Assembly: GCA_021833825.1 (NCBI GenBank)
Contig: JAKBEL010000009.1
Location: 1-43,050, forward strand
DNA: 43,050 nucleotides
Direction: 5' to 3'
From: a bacterium
Lineage (GTDB): Bacteria; Babelota; Babeliae; Babelales; Vermiphilaceae
Part shown: one piece after another, positions 17,927-27,252 of the stretch
How positions within the stretch are numbered: the stretch's first letter is position 1
Layout: every line of letters begins with the position of its first letter
Notes under the pieces: model-generated
Database searches by the model: none
Told to the model about the DNA's origin: nothing
The model's input: only the letters and a program-made list of their open reading frames with translations
Translations under genes and position numbers: made by a program

Positions 17927-19397
17927 CATATTCAGCCAACTCGGTTCGTGTGAACACCTTTTTGGTAAATCGCGCTGCGATCTGGCCATCTTTAAATACC
18001 AACAGCGTTGGCAGATTTGAGACATGATATTCTTTCATTATCTGATCAGCTTTGTCAGCATCAACCTTGACAAATCGAACCTTGTCCTGAAATTCATAGG
18101 CAACTGCTGATACTACCGGTAACATCTGCATGCAAGAGGAGCACCATTCTGCATAAAAATCGACAACTACCGGCATCTGCGCATCAAGAACCATTGTCTG
18201 AAATTCATTCATCTCATTGGCTTCTGGAATGGTATAATCAACCAACTCTTCAATGCTCATGAGCCTATTTGCATTGCGCAACTTGTTCTGAACCGATTCG
18301 TTATACCCGATCTCATTTAAAAAGAAGGTTGCATCTAATGCTGCTGAAATGCCATGACCTGCGGCAACACCCGCTTGGCGATAGCGCGTATCTTCAACAT
18401 CACCTGCCGCAAAGACACCATTGACCGATGTTGCCTGTGTTCTATCTGCAAGATGAATATGCCCATCATCTGTCAAAGCGATTGCCGTGCCAAGAAAACC
18501 GGTATTTGGAATATGGCCAATAGCCAAGAAAACGCCACTGATTGGCATAACAGTTTCGCTCTTCTCTCTATTATTAAATAACTTAATGGCAGTAACTTCG
18601 CGCTCATCACCCTGAATCTCTTTTAGCTCAACATGATACATAATCGATATCTGTTTGTACCCTTTGAGGCGATCCTGCATAGCCTTTGATGCACGCATCT
18701 TATCACCGCGCACCAATAGAGTAATATTCTTAGCATAAGGGGCCAATTGCATCGCCTCTTCGGCTGCAGAATCACCCCCGCCGACCACTACTACGTCCTG
18801 ATCTTTAAAGAAAGGGGCATCACAAACTGCACAGGTGGTCACACCTTTACCCCAATACTCCTGCTCTCCAGGGATACCCAACTTACGGGGAGTTGCTCCC
18901 GTTGCCAATATAACCGAAAGAGCATTGATCTCTTTGCCGCTCTCGGTGTAGAGCTTGAATGGCCATACATTAAAATCAACACGCTCTATAATATCAGAAG
19001 CGAATTGAACCCCCCATTTGGCAGCTTGTGCTCTTAGATCTTTAATAATATCTGGACCATCAATTTCAATAGATCCTGGCCAATTTTCAACCAATGTTGT
19101 CTGAGTAAGTAGCCCCCCTGCCAGATGCCCTTCAAATACAACGGTCTGAAAACCGGCTCTTGCACCATACACCGATGCTGAAAGACCGGCCGGACCTGAA
19201 CCCAAAATAGCTATAGGAATAATACTCTCTTTGCGCTCAAGGCTATCGATGTTAAAAAGAGCTCTATCCAATGCAATGTGGCCAGCCTGGGCACAACATC
19301 TGTGGGAGACATGAAGCACTGTCGCTGGTAAAAAGAAAAGAACAAGGGCCGCAAGTGAAAGAAGGCCAACAATCAGAACGTTTTTGTTGAATTTCAT
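17907..19397 (-). CDS. trxB: Membrane-anchored thioredoxin reductase-thioredoxin fusion
   Basis: One 496-aa chain carries a hydrophobic N-terminal segment (7-30), a thioredoxin reductase and a thioredoxin. The reductase has FAD site GSGPAG (66-71), redox pair C189/C192 (CAVC), NADPH site GGGDSAAEEA (206-215) and GVFAAGDVEDTRYRQA. The thioredoxin (about 400-496) has WCSSC (418-422) instead of WCGPC, with cis-Pro in SNLPTLLVF. NADPH electrons would flow from FAD through CAVC to WCSSC. TrxB-TrxA fusions are known, for example in Mycobacterium leprae, but an N-terminal membrane segment is unusual. AAGGATG precedes the ATG, and there is no internal Met before the FAD site, so the anchor looks genuine. 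Confidence 0.93.
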   Translation of the reverse strand: MKFNKNVLIVGLLSLAALVLFFLPATVLHVSHRCCAQAGHIALDRALFNIDSLERKESIIPIAILGSGPAGLSASVYGARAGFQTVVFEGHLAGGLLTQTTLVENWPGSIEIDGPDIIKDLRAQAAKWGVQFASDIIERVDFNVWPFKLYTESGKEINALSVILATGATPRKLGIPGEQEYWGKGVTTCAVCDAPFFKDQDVVVVGGGDSAAEEAMQLAPYAKNITLLVRGDKMRASKAMQDRLKGYKQISIMYHVELKEIQGDEREVTAIKLFNNREKSETVMPISGVFLAIGHIPNTGFLGTAIALTDDGHIHLADRTQATSVNGVFAAGDVEDTRYRQAGVAAGHGISAALDATFFLNEIGYNESVQNKLRNANRLMSIEELVDYTIPEANEMNEFQTMVLDAQMPVVVDFYAEWCSSCMQMLPVVSAVAYEFQDKVRFVKVDADKADQIMKEYHVSNLPTLLVFKDGQIAARFTKKVFTRTELAEYVKSLIE

Positions 19398-19535
19398 ATA
19401 GAAACATCCTTTATTTTAAAGTCTTTTTTGATTGGACAAATATGCGATTATAGTCTATCATAAGATAATATGAAGCCTATTGTAAAATATAACGTATACA
19501 CAATCTTCTAATCTACGTAAAGAGGTTACCACATT

Positions 19536-22172
19536 ATGAACATTTCTATAAGAAAATCGTATAATCTTATCTTAATTGCAGCAGTTATGTCGGCTCAAGT
19601 ATGTGCAATGCCAGACGATCAAGCTATGGCCCAAGCCTATGATCAGGTGACCGGCGCTTTACCCAATAAGCTTGATTATGCTTTGGCAAAAGAGGCTGAA
19701 ATATTGATAAATAAAGTAAACTGCACTTTTGGAGATCTGGCATGCCTAGTACAAGAGGATGCTCTTTCAATACAAGAAAAAGAGAAAAAAAGCAGACTTC
19801 TTCAAGAGATCACTCAGACCAGAAGAATTATCCAACAGTTACTTAGAGAGTTGATGAGCTTCCCTGTTAGAGAACAGCTCGATGTTTCGATGCAGATCAT
19901 AAAGGCTATATTAAAAGACCTTGAAACATCTCTTAATGAAGATTTTTCAAACTATAAAGCATTTGACATAGAGGCTCTCATTAAAACCCGCTCAATAGCA
20001 ATAACAGAAGGCCTTGATGACAAGATACTCAAAGAGATACTTGATCAAACAAGTCAATACTACAAGTCTATTCAAAAACGGTCTGAAAACGTTGGTTTAA
20101 CATTATGGAATCACGTCTATCGCAACTCTATTGATAAATTTATCATTCAGCCGTGCGCTAAATATAATCTTCACGGAAAGGCATTCATAAGCCTTGCTAC
20201 ATGTGCTGGGCTCACCTATGTCTGGTATCGTATGAACACAAGTATTAATGGCTGCTCCGCTTATGATGCTGGCAAACCTGAGGGTTACGACATGAGCCAG
20301 CATTCTAGCTATAATCCTGAAGACCCAAAGTGGAAGCAAACCTTCGGTTGGATTCATGATAAAATCAACGGCTTTGTTCGCTATTCATGCGGCTGGCCAA
20401 TGTTTAATTACGATAGCATAGTCAAACAGTCTAAACTGCACCCAACAAGCCCAGAGGATTATCTTTTAGGGCCACAAAAATGGCTGGCACAACTGGATCA
20501 AGCTGGATATGCTATTGCATGCAATCAGTGGTCACCTTTTATGACAGCGCTCTGGATTCCTTATCATGGCGTAATTCAGGAGCAATACTCTAAACTTAAA
20601 CGAAAAATCGCTCGCACCGCTAATGAATGGCACCAATGGGCAAAGGGTGGAGCATTCTATAGACAATACAAATTGAATGAGCATGAATTTAGAATCAACC
20701 CTCAATGCACGTTCGATGACATTATTGGCAATGATCATGCAAAGAGAGTTCTCAGTGATGTTATAAAATATATTCAAGATCCGGAGCTTTATGAACGTGC
20801 TGGCCTTACTCCTGCAACTGGATACATTCTTTACGGCCCAACACGAACCGGGAAATCGATGATCGCTGAAGCGCTTGCTGGAGAGCTCAAAAAGGCTTAT
20901 GGCGGAACAGCTGATACATTCCCATTCTTTTCGATCAACTCTCACTACCTTTCAGACAAGCATAACTTTGAAATGATGCTCGATTACTTCAAAACAAAAG
21001 CTCCTTGCATTATCTTTATTGATGAGATAGATCTTCTTAATCTGACACGTACCAAAGGGCAACAGAATACTCTTCTGAGTGAATTTCTAGCAACTATTAG
21101 CGGCTGCATGAACAACGCACCAGACAAAAAGGTTATTCTGATTGTTGCTACTAACAATCCTGATGATCTTGACCCCGCTCTGCTTGCAAGACTTCCTGAA
21201 AGAATACCTTTTGATTATCCGTCGTTCATGAATCGTGCAGAATATATTGCTCGCGAACTTGAGGGCAAAGGTCTACCTATCGATCAATTTGATATTAAAA
21301 AACTTGCTGATCAGACAGATGGATGCTCTTATGAACAACTTCATAAAGTTATCAATAAGGCTCAATTTAGTGCTCGAGAAACAGGAAAGCCTGTAACACA
21401 GATCGATATTGAACAATGCATTAATACAGAATTGCGCCACATCATCTATCATGACTACAAAAGATTGTCAGAAGATGAACTCAATATCCTCTCATTGCAT
21501 ATGGTTGGACACGCAATTGCCTATAAACTGATCGAAAGTTCAAGTGAGCAATTATCACAAGTGACCATTCGTCCAGTCAAAAACAGTGTAAAAAACACCA
21601 TACAGAGCGGAAACGGCCACTTCGATAAAGATTGTCATGCCATTAAATATGGCCATATATTCACCAACGTATCTGGCGATTCATTAAAATTCATGAGCAA
21701 AAATGATATGAAACGCAAATGTATGATCGAACTTGCTGGCTCAGTCGTTGAGGCCATAGTTCTTGATAACTGTTTTTTGAGCAAACAGAGCTGCTCTGAG
21801 CATGATAGAACTGAGGCGCTCAATTGGGCAAAGAGATACTTCCTCAATGGTATGGATGAAAAGACTCTTGTTAACTCAAAGGCACTACAGAACAAAATTG
21901 CGGAACTCTCTTTTAACTTTGTAGAAGAGTGTGAAAAAGAGCTGAGGACTATCTTTGAACCACATAAAGATCTGATCATTTTTATGGCCAATTTCCTAAA
22001 AAAGGCGGAGACCCTCACATCTGAAATGATAACCGAAATAATGCACATACATAAAAATCTCAATGGCCGCACATTGGAAGAATATTTCCAAGACCTTATA
22101 CAAAAACAGCAGATGGCTGCTCAGGCGCAAGAGGCTATTGAAGATCCACTCAATGAAGTAACAATATCATAA
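19536..22172 (+). CDS. FtsH-like AAA+ protein with a degenerate protease motif
   Basis: The 878-aa protein has a signal peptide (1-24), a helical segment, a second hydrophobic stretch (about 216-231), then an AAA+ module: Walker A GPTRTGKS (434-441), Walker B IIFIDEID (D496, E497), and DDLDPALLARLPER in place of the arginine-finger region. The C-terminus resembles the M41 peptidase of FtsH: HMVGH at 655-659 where HEAGH is expected, and a possible third metal ligand at D757 (SEHDRTEALNWAKR). Both His and the Asp are kept but the catalytic Glu is Met656, so proteolysis is doubtful. FtsH itself is usually about 650 aa; the N-terminal part here is much longer. Likely an unfoldase or chaperone. 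GAGG lies about 10 bases before the ATG. Confidence 0.85.
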   Translation: MNISIRKSYNLILIAAVMSAQVCAMPDDQAMAQAYDQVTGALPNKLDYALAKEAEILINKVNCTFGDLACLVQEDALSIQEKEKKSRLLQEITQTRRIIQQLLRELMSFPVREQLDVSMQIIKAILKDLETSLNEDFSNYKAFDIEALIKTRSIAITEGLDDKILKEILDQTSQYYKSIQKRSENVGLTLWNHVYRNSIDKFIIQPCAKYNLHGKAFISLATCAGLTYVWYRMNTSINGCSAYDAGKPEGYDMSQHSSYNPEDPKWKQTFGWIHDKINGFVRYSCGWPMFNYDSIVKQSKLHPTSPEDYLLGPQKWLAQLDQAGYAIACNQWSPFMTALWIPYHGVIQEQYSKLKRKIARTANEWHQWAKGGAFYRQYKLNEHEFRINPQCTFDDIIGNDHAKRVLSDVIKYIQDPELYERAGLTPATGYILYGPTRTGKSMIAEALAGELKKAYGGTADTFPFFSINSHYLSDKHNFEMMLDYFKTKAPCIIFIDEIDLLNLTRTKGQQNTLLSEFLATISGCMNNAPDKKVILIVATNNPDDLDPALLARLPERIPFDYPSFMNRAEYIARELEGKGLPIDQFDIKKLADQTDGCSYEQLHKVINKAQFSARETGKPVTQIDIEQCINTELRHIIYHDYKRLSEDELNILSLHMVGHAIAYKLIESSSEQLSQVTIRPVKNSVKNTIQSGNGHFDKDCHAIKYGHIFTNVSGDSLKFMSKNDMKRKCMIELAGSVVEAIVLDNCFLSKQSCSEHDRTEALNWAKRYFLNGMDEKTLVNSKALQNKIAELSFNFVEECEKELRTIFEPHKDLIIFMANFLKKAETLTSEMITEIMHIHKNLNGRTLEEYFQDLIQKQQMAAQAQEAIEDPLNEVTIS

Positions 22173-22200
22173 TAATTGATCATCAATAATTGATAAGTCA

Positions 22201-22234
22201 AGCCCTCTGCAATTTTGCAGGGGGCTTTTTATTG
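22201..22234 (+). terminator. Rho-independent terminator after the AAA+ gene
   Basis: AGCCCTCTGC (22201-22210) pairs with GCAGGGGGCT (22217-22226) with one G-T wobble around a 6-base AATTTT loop; TTTTTATT follows. It lies 29 bases past the stop at 22172. Confidence 0.88.
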
Positions 22235-22266
22235 ATCACTTCTGAAACAAAAATGGTTCTTTTTCC

Positions 22267-22444
22267 CCGTTCATGCTGAGTTATCACAAGCCTTGCGTAG
22301 TGATAGTATCGAAGCATGGACACACTAAACCAACCCAAAAAAACGAACCCGTAACAGTCATTTACAACCCATTAAGTTGCTTGTTAATCTGTGTTTACCC
22401 ATCCTTCGATACACCTCTTTTCAGTCGGCACTCAGGAAGAACGG
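22267..22444. repeat. Diverged two-tier inverted repeat
   Basis: Outer arms CCGTTCATGCTGAGT (22267-22281) and ACTCAGGAAGAACGG (22430-22444) pair at 13 of 15; inner arms GTATCGAAGCATGG (22306-22319) and CCATCCTTCGATAC (22399-22412) pair at 13 of 14. The nested layout and the core words (CTGAG, GTATCGAAG) match the element at 8705-8832. No gene is visible between the terminator at 22234 and rpiB at 22523. Confidence 0.75.
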
Positions 22445-22522
22445 AGCACATCTACAGTTATTAAGAATTTTTATTACGCATGATGTTTCAAAAGATAAAA
22501 CCAAACTTAAGGTTAACATAAC

Positions 22523-22954
22523 CTATTTATCCACCATTGCAATGCGTTGTGCGTACCTACCTCCCTTAAAACGCGCTTGTAGCCATGCTTTAATAATCGG
22601 TATTAACTGATCATCGGCAAGATAGTCACTTGGCAAAACCAGGAGATTAATATTATCATCCTCTTTGGCCCTTATTGCATCTGCAACTGATGCTATTACT
22701 GCAGCATAAATCTGGCTATTCCTATTTGCAGCAATAGCCATTCCAACACCATTGCCACACAACAGAATACCTCCTTGAACTTGCCCAGAATGCATCAGCT
22801 CTACCACCTTTTGTGCATAGAGTGGATAATCTGTTCGCTCAGGGCTATCAGTTCCCACATCAATAAATGCATATGCTGAATCATTTTTAAAAGCATCTAG
22901 AATGAATTTTTTATGATTGAATCCACGATGATCAGCGCCAATTGCAATTTTCAT
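22523..22954 (-). CDS. rpiB: Ribose-5-phosphate isomerase B
   Basis: Interconverts ribose-5-phosphate and ribulose-5-phosphate in the pentose phosphate pathway. The 143-aa protein matches RpiB/LacA: GADHRGF at 6-12 (Asp8, His9), the catalytic Cys66 in LLCGNGVGMAIAANR, and AKEDDNINLLVLPSDY in the place of the usual RxHNDANVL segment. Length is normal. It is a single gene on the minus strand, divergent from the permease at 23032. Confidence 0.94.
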   Translation of the reverse strand: MKIAIGADHRGFNHKKFILDAFKNDSAYAFIDVGTDSPERTDYPLYAQKVVELMHSGQVQGGILLCGNGVGMAIAANRNSQIYAAVIASVADAIRAKEDDNINLLVLPSDYLADDQLIPIIKAWLQARFKGGRYAQRIAMVDK

Positions 22955-23031
22955 ATCAATCTTCCTCTCTTTAGGATATACTCACCTGTAATAGTAGTGT
23001 AATAATATGAAACTTTAATATACCAGATATT

Positions 23032-24261
23032 ATGAACAGATTTCCTCTATTGTTAGCATTTCGATATCTTTTTGGAGCTCAACAGAAAAAGAGTATCTCA
23101 ACGATGATTATCATATCATCATTAGCCATTTTTATCGGCTCATTCTCATTGATGCTCACTCTTGCTATTATGCATGGATTTGATGTGGTCACATGTGAGC
23201 GGTTACAGAGCATCCACTCACAGATTATCATTCGCACATTTGACGATCCAATTAATATGGGTGCATTAGAAGCTGTGCTAAAAAAAGAGTTTCCTGAAAT
23301 TGCATCATTTAGCCCTACTGTTATGCAACAAGTAATTATCCAAAATCCTCACACCAATGACATCAGCACTGTTGTCACCATAAAAGGCGTCGATCCTCTT
23401 ACAGGTTGGTCAGTCAATAGCTTAGCTCAAAAGATATATCCAAAATGGAATCAATCGAACTGTAAAAATCTATTTGATAATAAAAAAATTATTATAGGCA
23501 AAAGATTAGCAGAATCATTAGATATTTCGATAGGTGATATCGTAACATTACTCTTTGCTCCAGGGGAGACCCGAAAGAAAAGAATCAATCTCAATGAGGC
23601 AAAAGTGACTATTGGAGGATATTTTTCAACCGGCATTGAAGATTTTGACATGGGACTTATCTTTGGCTCATTAGAACTTGTTCATGACCTATTTCCAGAA
23701 AGTGGCATTAGCCATGTGCAAATAAAGCTTCGTGAGGGTATCGATGAAAAAATGATTATTCAAAAATTACGAAATAGATTAGATATGCAAGTCTATTCAT
23801 GGAAAGATCTCTATCCAGCATTGGTCTCGGCTTTAAAACTTGAGAAATATGTAATGTTTGTTATTTTGCTGCTCATTTCATTAATAGCAAGCATGAACAT
23901 CATCTCCTTGATATTTATGCAAATACATCAAAAGCGCTCCGACATCGCCATTTTAAGAGCATATGGCATGAGGGCAGATGATATACGTATAATATTTATC
24001 TATATGGGTTGCTTTGTATCCTTTTTTTCCTGCACATTGGGCATTATATGTGCGATCATCTGCTCATTATTTTTAAAAAAATATCCATTTATCACCCTGC
24101 CCGATGCTTATTTTGTCACACATTTACCGGTACATTTAGAACCAATACACATTATAACTGTTTTTTGCTGCTGTATGATTTTAAGCTTTATTGGCATATG
24201 GATTCCACTACGAAGAACAGAAGAGATTGATATTGCCCAAGTCTTACGTTATAACGGATAA
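23032..24261 (+). CDS. LolC/LolE-type ABC transporter permease
   Basis: The 409-aa protein has an N-terminal transmembrane helix (about 22-46), an extended extracytoplasmic domain of the MacB type (about 50-270), and three C-terminal helices (about 275-300, 325-350, 380-400) forming an FtsX domain. This order is that of LolC/E, which with the ATPase LolD release lipoproteins from the inner membrane. No LolD-like ATPase gene is adjacent. The C-terminal IPLRRTEEIDIAQVLRYNG fits the family. No clear ribosome site precedes the ATG. Spacing of 20 bases to pgk suggests one transcript. LolC versus LolE, or another MacB-like function, cannot be decided here. Confidence 0.82.
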   Translation: MNRFPLLLAFRYLFGAQQKKSISTMIIISSLAIFIGSFSLMLTLAIMHGFDVVTCERLQSIHSQIIIRTFDDPINMGALEAVLKKEFPEIASFSPTVMQQVIIQNPHTNDISTVVTIKGVDPLTGWSVNSLAQKIYPKWNQSNCKNLFDNKKIIIGKRLAESLDISIGDIVTLLFAPGETRKKRINLNEAKVTIGGYFSTGIEDFDMGLIFGSLELVHDLFPESGISHVQIKLREGIDEKMIIQKLRNRLDMQVYSWKDLYPALVSALKLEKYVMFVILLLISLIASMNIISLIFMQIHQKRSDIAILRAYGMRADDIRIIFIYMGCFVSFFSCTLGIICAIICSLFLKKYPFITLPDAYFVTHLPVHLEPIHIITVFCCCMILSFIGIWIPLRRTEEIDIAQVLRYNG

Positions 24262-24281
24262 ATTTTTTAAAGAGAGTAATA

Positions 24282-25460
24282 ATGAAAAGTACCATTTATG
24301 ATTGGGATGTAAAAAATAAAGCTGTTCTGTTGCGTATTGATGGAAATGTGCCTATCGATCAAGGAATAATTCTTAATGATCAGAGATTACTTGCCAGTTT
24401 ACCAACTATCAACTTTCTTCTTGATCATCATGCTCGCATAATCCTTTTAACGCATCTTGGAAGACCCTGTAATTATGAACCAGATCTCTCAACAAGACAG
24501 CTCATCCCTTGGTTTTATGATCATGGCTACGATATCGCCTTTGCCGATTCCATAGCTAAAGCCCACGATCTTTTAAAGACTGATCACAAAGTTATCCTCT
24601 TTGAAAATCTCCGCTTTTTCAAAGAGGAGCAACGGCCTGATATCTCATTTGCAAAAAAGCTTAGTGAACTTGGAAGTTATTACATTAATGATGCATTTGG
24701 AACGATGCATAGAAATGACTCTTCTATAACACTATTGCCCGCACAATTTGATAACCGACACAGATCAATCGGCCTGCTCGTTCAACATGAGCTTGAGATG
24801 CTCAATACATGTATAAAACATATTACAAAGCCCTCTGTGTTAATAATAGGTGGAGGTAAAGTCCAAGAAAAACTACCTGTTATTGAAAAATTACTACCAA
24901 AACTCTCTACCCTACTGCTCGGGCCTGGCCTTGTATTTAGCTTTTTAAAAGCTGAAGGAAAATCGATCGGAAGATCCTTAATCGATAGCAGCGCTCTTGA
25001 TCTATGTCATACTATTATCAAAAAGGCTGAATCTCTACAGGTCTCCATATACTATCCTATTGACTACATTATTGGAGAAAAATCATACGAGGGGGAGCTC
25101 TTCCTTATCGACTCAAATGAAATAACCCAAACAGATGTAGGCATTAGCATTGGACCCAAAACAGCAGCTGAATGGTCAGAAAAAATTTTAAAAGCTAAGA
25201 CCATTATTGTCAATGGCCTTATGGGATCTGTAAACAGACCTGAAACATTAATCTATTTTAAAGATATTCTAAAAGCTCTAAGTTATAATGATAAGGCCAC
25301 CAGAATTGTTGCTGGTGGCGACTCTGTAGCGGCTGCCGACTACTTTAATCTTACTCACGAAATAGGCTACATCTCAACCGGTGGTGGAGCAACATTAGAG
25401 TATATCAGTGGAAATCAACTACCCGGACTTGTTGCATTAAAAGATCGGACAAAAACCTAA
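24282..25460 (+). CDS. pgk: Phosphoglycerate kinase
   Basis: Transfers phosphate from 1,3-bisphosphoglycerate to ADP in glycolysis. The 392-aa protein has the normal length and landmarks: LLRIDGNVP (16-24, usually RxDFNVP, so Phe is Gly here), LTHLGRP (56-62), ENLRF, NDAFGTMHR, GGGKVQEKL (usually GGAKVxDK), GLMGSVNRPET, and the nucleotide-site VAGGDSVAAA with STGGGATLEYISG near the end. Several of these are slightly off consensus, as expected for a fast-evolving lineage, but no catalytic loss is visible. AAAGAGAGTAATA precedes the ATG. Its last 24 bases overlap the convergent gene at 25437. Confidence 0.96.
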   Translation: MKSTIYDWDVKNKAVLLRIDGNVPIDQGIILNDQRLLASLPTINFLLDHHARIILLTHLGRPCNYEPDLSTRQLIPWFYDHGYDIAFADSIAKAHDLLKTDHKVILFENLRFFKEEQRPDISFAKKLSELGSYYINDAFGTMHRNDSSITLLPAQFDNRHRSIGLLVQHELEMLNTCIKHITKPSVLIIGGGKVQEKLPVIEKLLPKLSTLLLGPGLVFSFLKAEGKSIGRSLIDSSALDLCHTIIKKAESLQVSIYYPIDYIIGEKSYEGELFLIDSNEITQTDVGISIGPKTAAEWSEKILKAKTIIVNGLMGSVNRPETLIYFKDILKALSYNDKATRIVAGGDSVAAADYFNLTHEIGYISTGGGATLEYISGNQLPGLVALKDRTKT

Positions 25461-25955
25461 TAAACTGAGCCCATTAAGCAACTCTTCAGCCTCGATTTCA
25501 TGTTCATTTGGCTGATAAATAAGATAACCATGATTATCATGCTTCATCGTCCAAGTACAATATTGAAAATTATCCATACCCAAATCTGTTGCTATCTCTT
25601 TGAGCAACTGCTCATCTGGTGTATCACAATTTTTACAACTATATTGCATACAATTTCGCACCTTTTGATTAAAAGATGCCGTCTGCATATGCTGACTAAA
25701 TGCAGCAGCATCACTCCAGATATTTATTGGATTGTGATAAGCCTCATTTTGATCATAACCAACCACCCCTTTTAAGCAGTTAAATGCCGGATTATCAACA
25801 AAATAGGCCGCTTTTCGTAAATTAAAACAATCTTTACAACAGAGATGATGCAGAACAAACTCCGACATATTCTCATTACCATGAAGTTGAATCATATTTC
25901 TCGGTATGCAATTGAGCATACGTAATCTATCTGCTGAAGAGCTCAGATGCTTCAT
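25437..25955 (-). CDS. Cys-rich cytoplasmic protein of unknown function
   Basis: The 172-aa protein has no signal peptide. Cys clusters CCKDC (about 39-43) and CMQYSCKNC (about 102-110), together with several His, suggest metal binding or a treble-clef-like fold, but the spacing matches no family I can name. The last 24 bases are shared with the 3' end of pgk on the other strand. No other gene lies close by on the minus strand. Confidence 0.6.
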   Translation of the reverse strand: MKHLSSSADRLRMLNCIPRNMIQLHGNENMSEFVLHHLCCKDCFNLRKAAYFVDNPAFNCLKGVVGYDQNEAYHNPINIWSDAAAFSQHMQTASFNQKVRNCMQYSCKNCDTPDEQLLKEIATDLGMDNFQYCTWTMKHDNHGYLIYQPNEHEIEAEELLNGLSLLGFCPIF

Positions 25956-26114
25956 AAAACAATCCTTTACTTAAAAAAATAGGTTAAAGACCACTACTCG
26001 CTTTTTCTTATTTTTAAGATATCGAACTTTAAACATTACTGCAACTGGGCTCCGATTATAAGCAAAAAGCCCTATAAAATAATCATTTTTATAGCTCATT
26101 TACCCTCACAGCTG

Positions 26115-26142
26115 TTGACTCAAAAGTGTGATTATTATACAT
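26115..26142 (+). promoter_or_regulatory. Predicted promoter of the kinase-like gene
   Basis: TTGACT (26115-26120) and ATACAT (26137-26142), 16 bases apart, lie about 50 bases before the GTG at 26191 in a 235-base gap that otherwise shows no gene. Confidence 0.35.
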
Positions 26143-26190
26143 TTGAAAGGTAAATCCTTACATATTCCTTATTTTAACAACTGAGATATT

Positions 26191-27240
26191 GTGAAAAATT
26201 ATATCATTATAGGCCTGCTCTTTTTTCCTATCTGCCTCCTTTCCCGCAGCCACCTGCGCCCAAAACACTCCGATAGCCCTATGTTGATTGCAAAATGGGC
26301 CAATGATAATAAAGAATATATCGTTCGTGACTCTCACATTGAAGAATATCCACTTTTTGTCGTCTATAATGAAGAACACTTTAATAATCATATATTACCT
26401 AAAAGCGATATCTCATACCGCTATGAGGCAAATAAAACAGTTCAGGGAGCTCTTCTTTCAGAGCTTATTGAACAACTTGTTGATGAAATAAAGAGCTGTA
26501 AGAAGAAATTTACACACTTCACCATGATTCAAGATAAAGACTTTAACCATCGCAAAGCGGCCGGTCTTATTGTCTTAAAATTTAAAGATTACCCATTTAT
26601 CGTCAAGTTATTTATCGAAACACCAGAGAGTTTTGTCAATCCATGGTGCAAAGGAATACTACCCATTTGGTTCTTTTATATGGGCGGATGTGGCAATCGG
26701 CACATGACAGGCCTTACACGCATTAAGAATCTTGAGTGCATTAGAAATAGGCTTAAGGATGACACCCAATGGAGTGAACTTGTCGACACTCCACGCAAAT
26801 GGTTCTGGACGCCAAAAAAACAGAACTGGGTAATGCTAACTGGCTATAATATAGGGGGCAAAAAAGAGATCTCAACACGCATACCGGGAATATATGCCAT
26901 AGTTGCCGATCAGATTATAGCAACAGAAGATGGCACCAATTTTGATAAAAAGCGCAAAAAAGTTGCCCTTGATCTTTGTAATCATCTTAATATGTTTATC
27001 GACCCACATCTTGATAACTTCTTTCTTGAAGAAGGAACTGGTAAGATGGTCATTATCGACACTGAACATTTCCCCACATTGGTAGGGCTTAAAGATAAAG
27101 TCTATTTTACATCATATGTTGATTGGTATCTGGGACTGTCCAAAAAAGCATTACATGATATCTATTTCAGGTTAAAAAGCGAACGTAAACGAGCACAATT
27201 TAGATGCTCAGAGCTGAGCCTGTTCAGCACTATGAAATAA
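26191..27240 (+). CDS. Exported protein with possible kinase-like fold
   Basis: The start is GTG with a poor ribosome site; residues 1-18 form a signal peptide. The 349-aa protein shows features of a protein-kinase/aminoglycoside-kinase fold: a strand-turn-strand LIVLKFKDYPFIVKLF with Lys139 in the place of the ATP-binding Lys; DPHLDNFFLEE at 271-281 resembling a catalytic loop (D271, D275, N276); and VIIDTEHFP (D290) resembling the metal-binding DFG segment. The Gly-rich loop is not obvious and spacing is compressed, so this is fold inference, not identification. If exported, a host-derived nucleotide would be needed. Alternatives: a pseudokinase or an unrelated fold. Confidence 0.65.
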   Translation: MKNYIIIGLLFFPICLLSRSHLRPKHSDSPMLIAKWANDNKEYIVRDSHIEEYPLFVVYNEEHFNNHILPKSDISYRYEANKTVQGALLSELIEQLVDEIKSCKKKFTHFTMIQDKDFNHRKAAGLIVLKFKDYPFIVKLFIETPESFVNPWCKGILPIWFFYMGGCGNRHMTGLTRIKNLECIRNRLKDDTQWSELVDTPRKWFWTPKKQNWVMLTGYNIGGKKEISTRIPGIYAIVADQIIATEDGTNFDKKRKKVALDLCNHLNMFIDPHLDNFFLEEGTGKMVIIDTEHFPTLVGLKDKVYFTSYVDWYLGLSKKALHDIYFRLKSERKRAQFRCSELSLFSTMK

Positions 27241-27252
27241 TATCTATGATGC

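Noticed and set aside
25437-25460. Frameshift or fusion between pgk and its neighbour
   Set aside because: The genes are on opposite strands and simply overlap at their 3' ends by 24 bases; both frames are intact.
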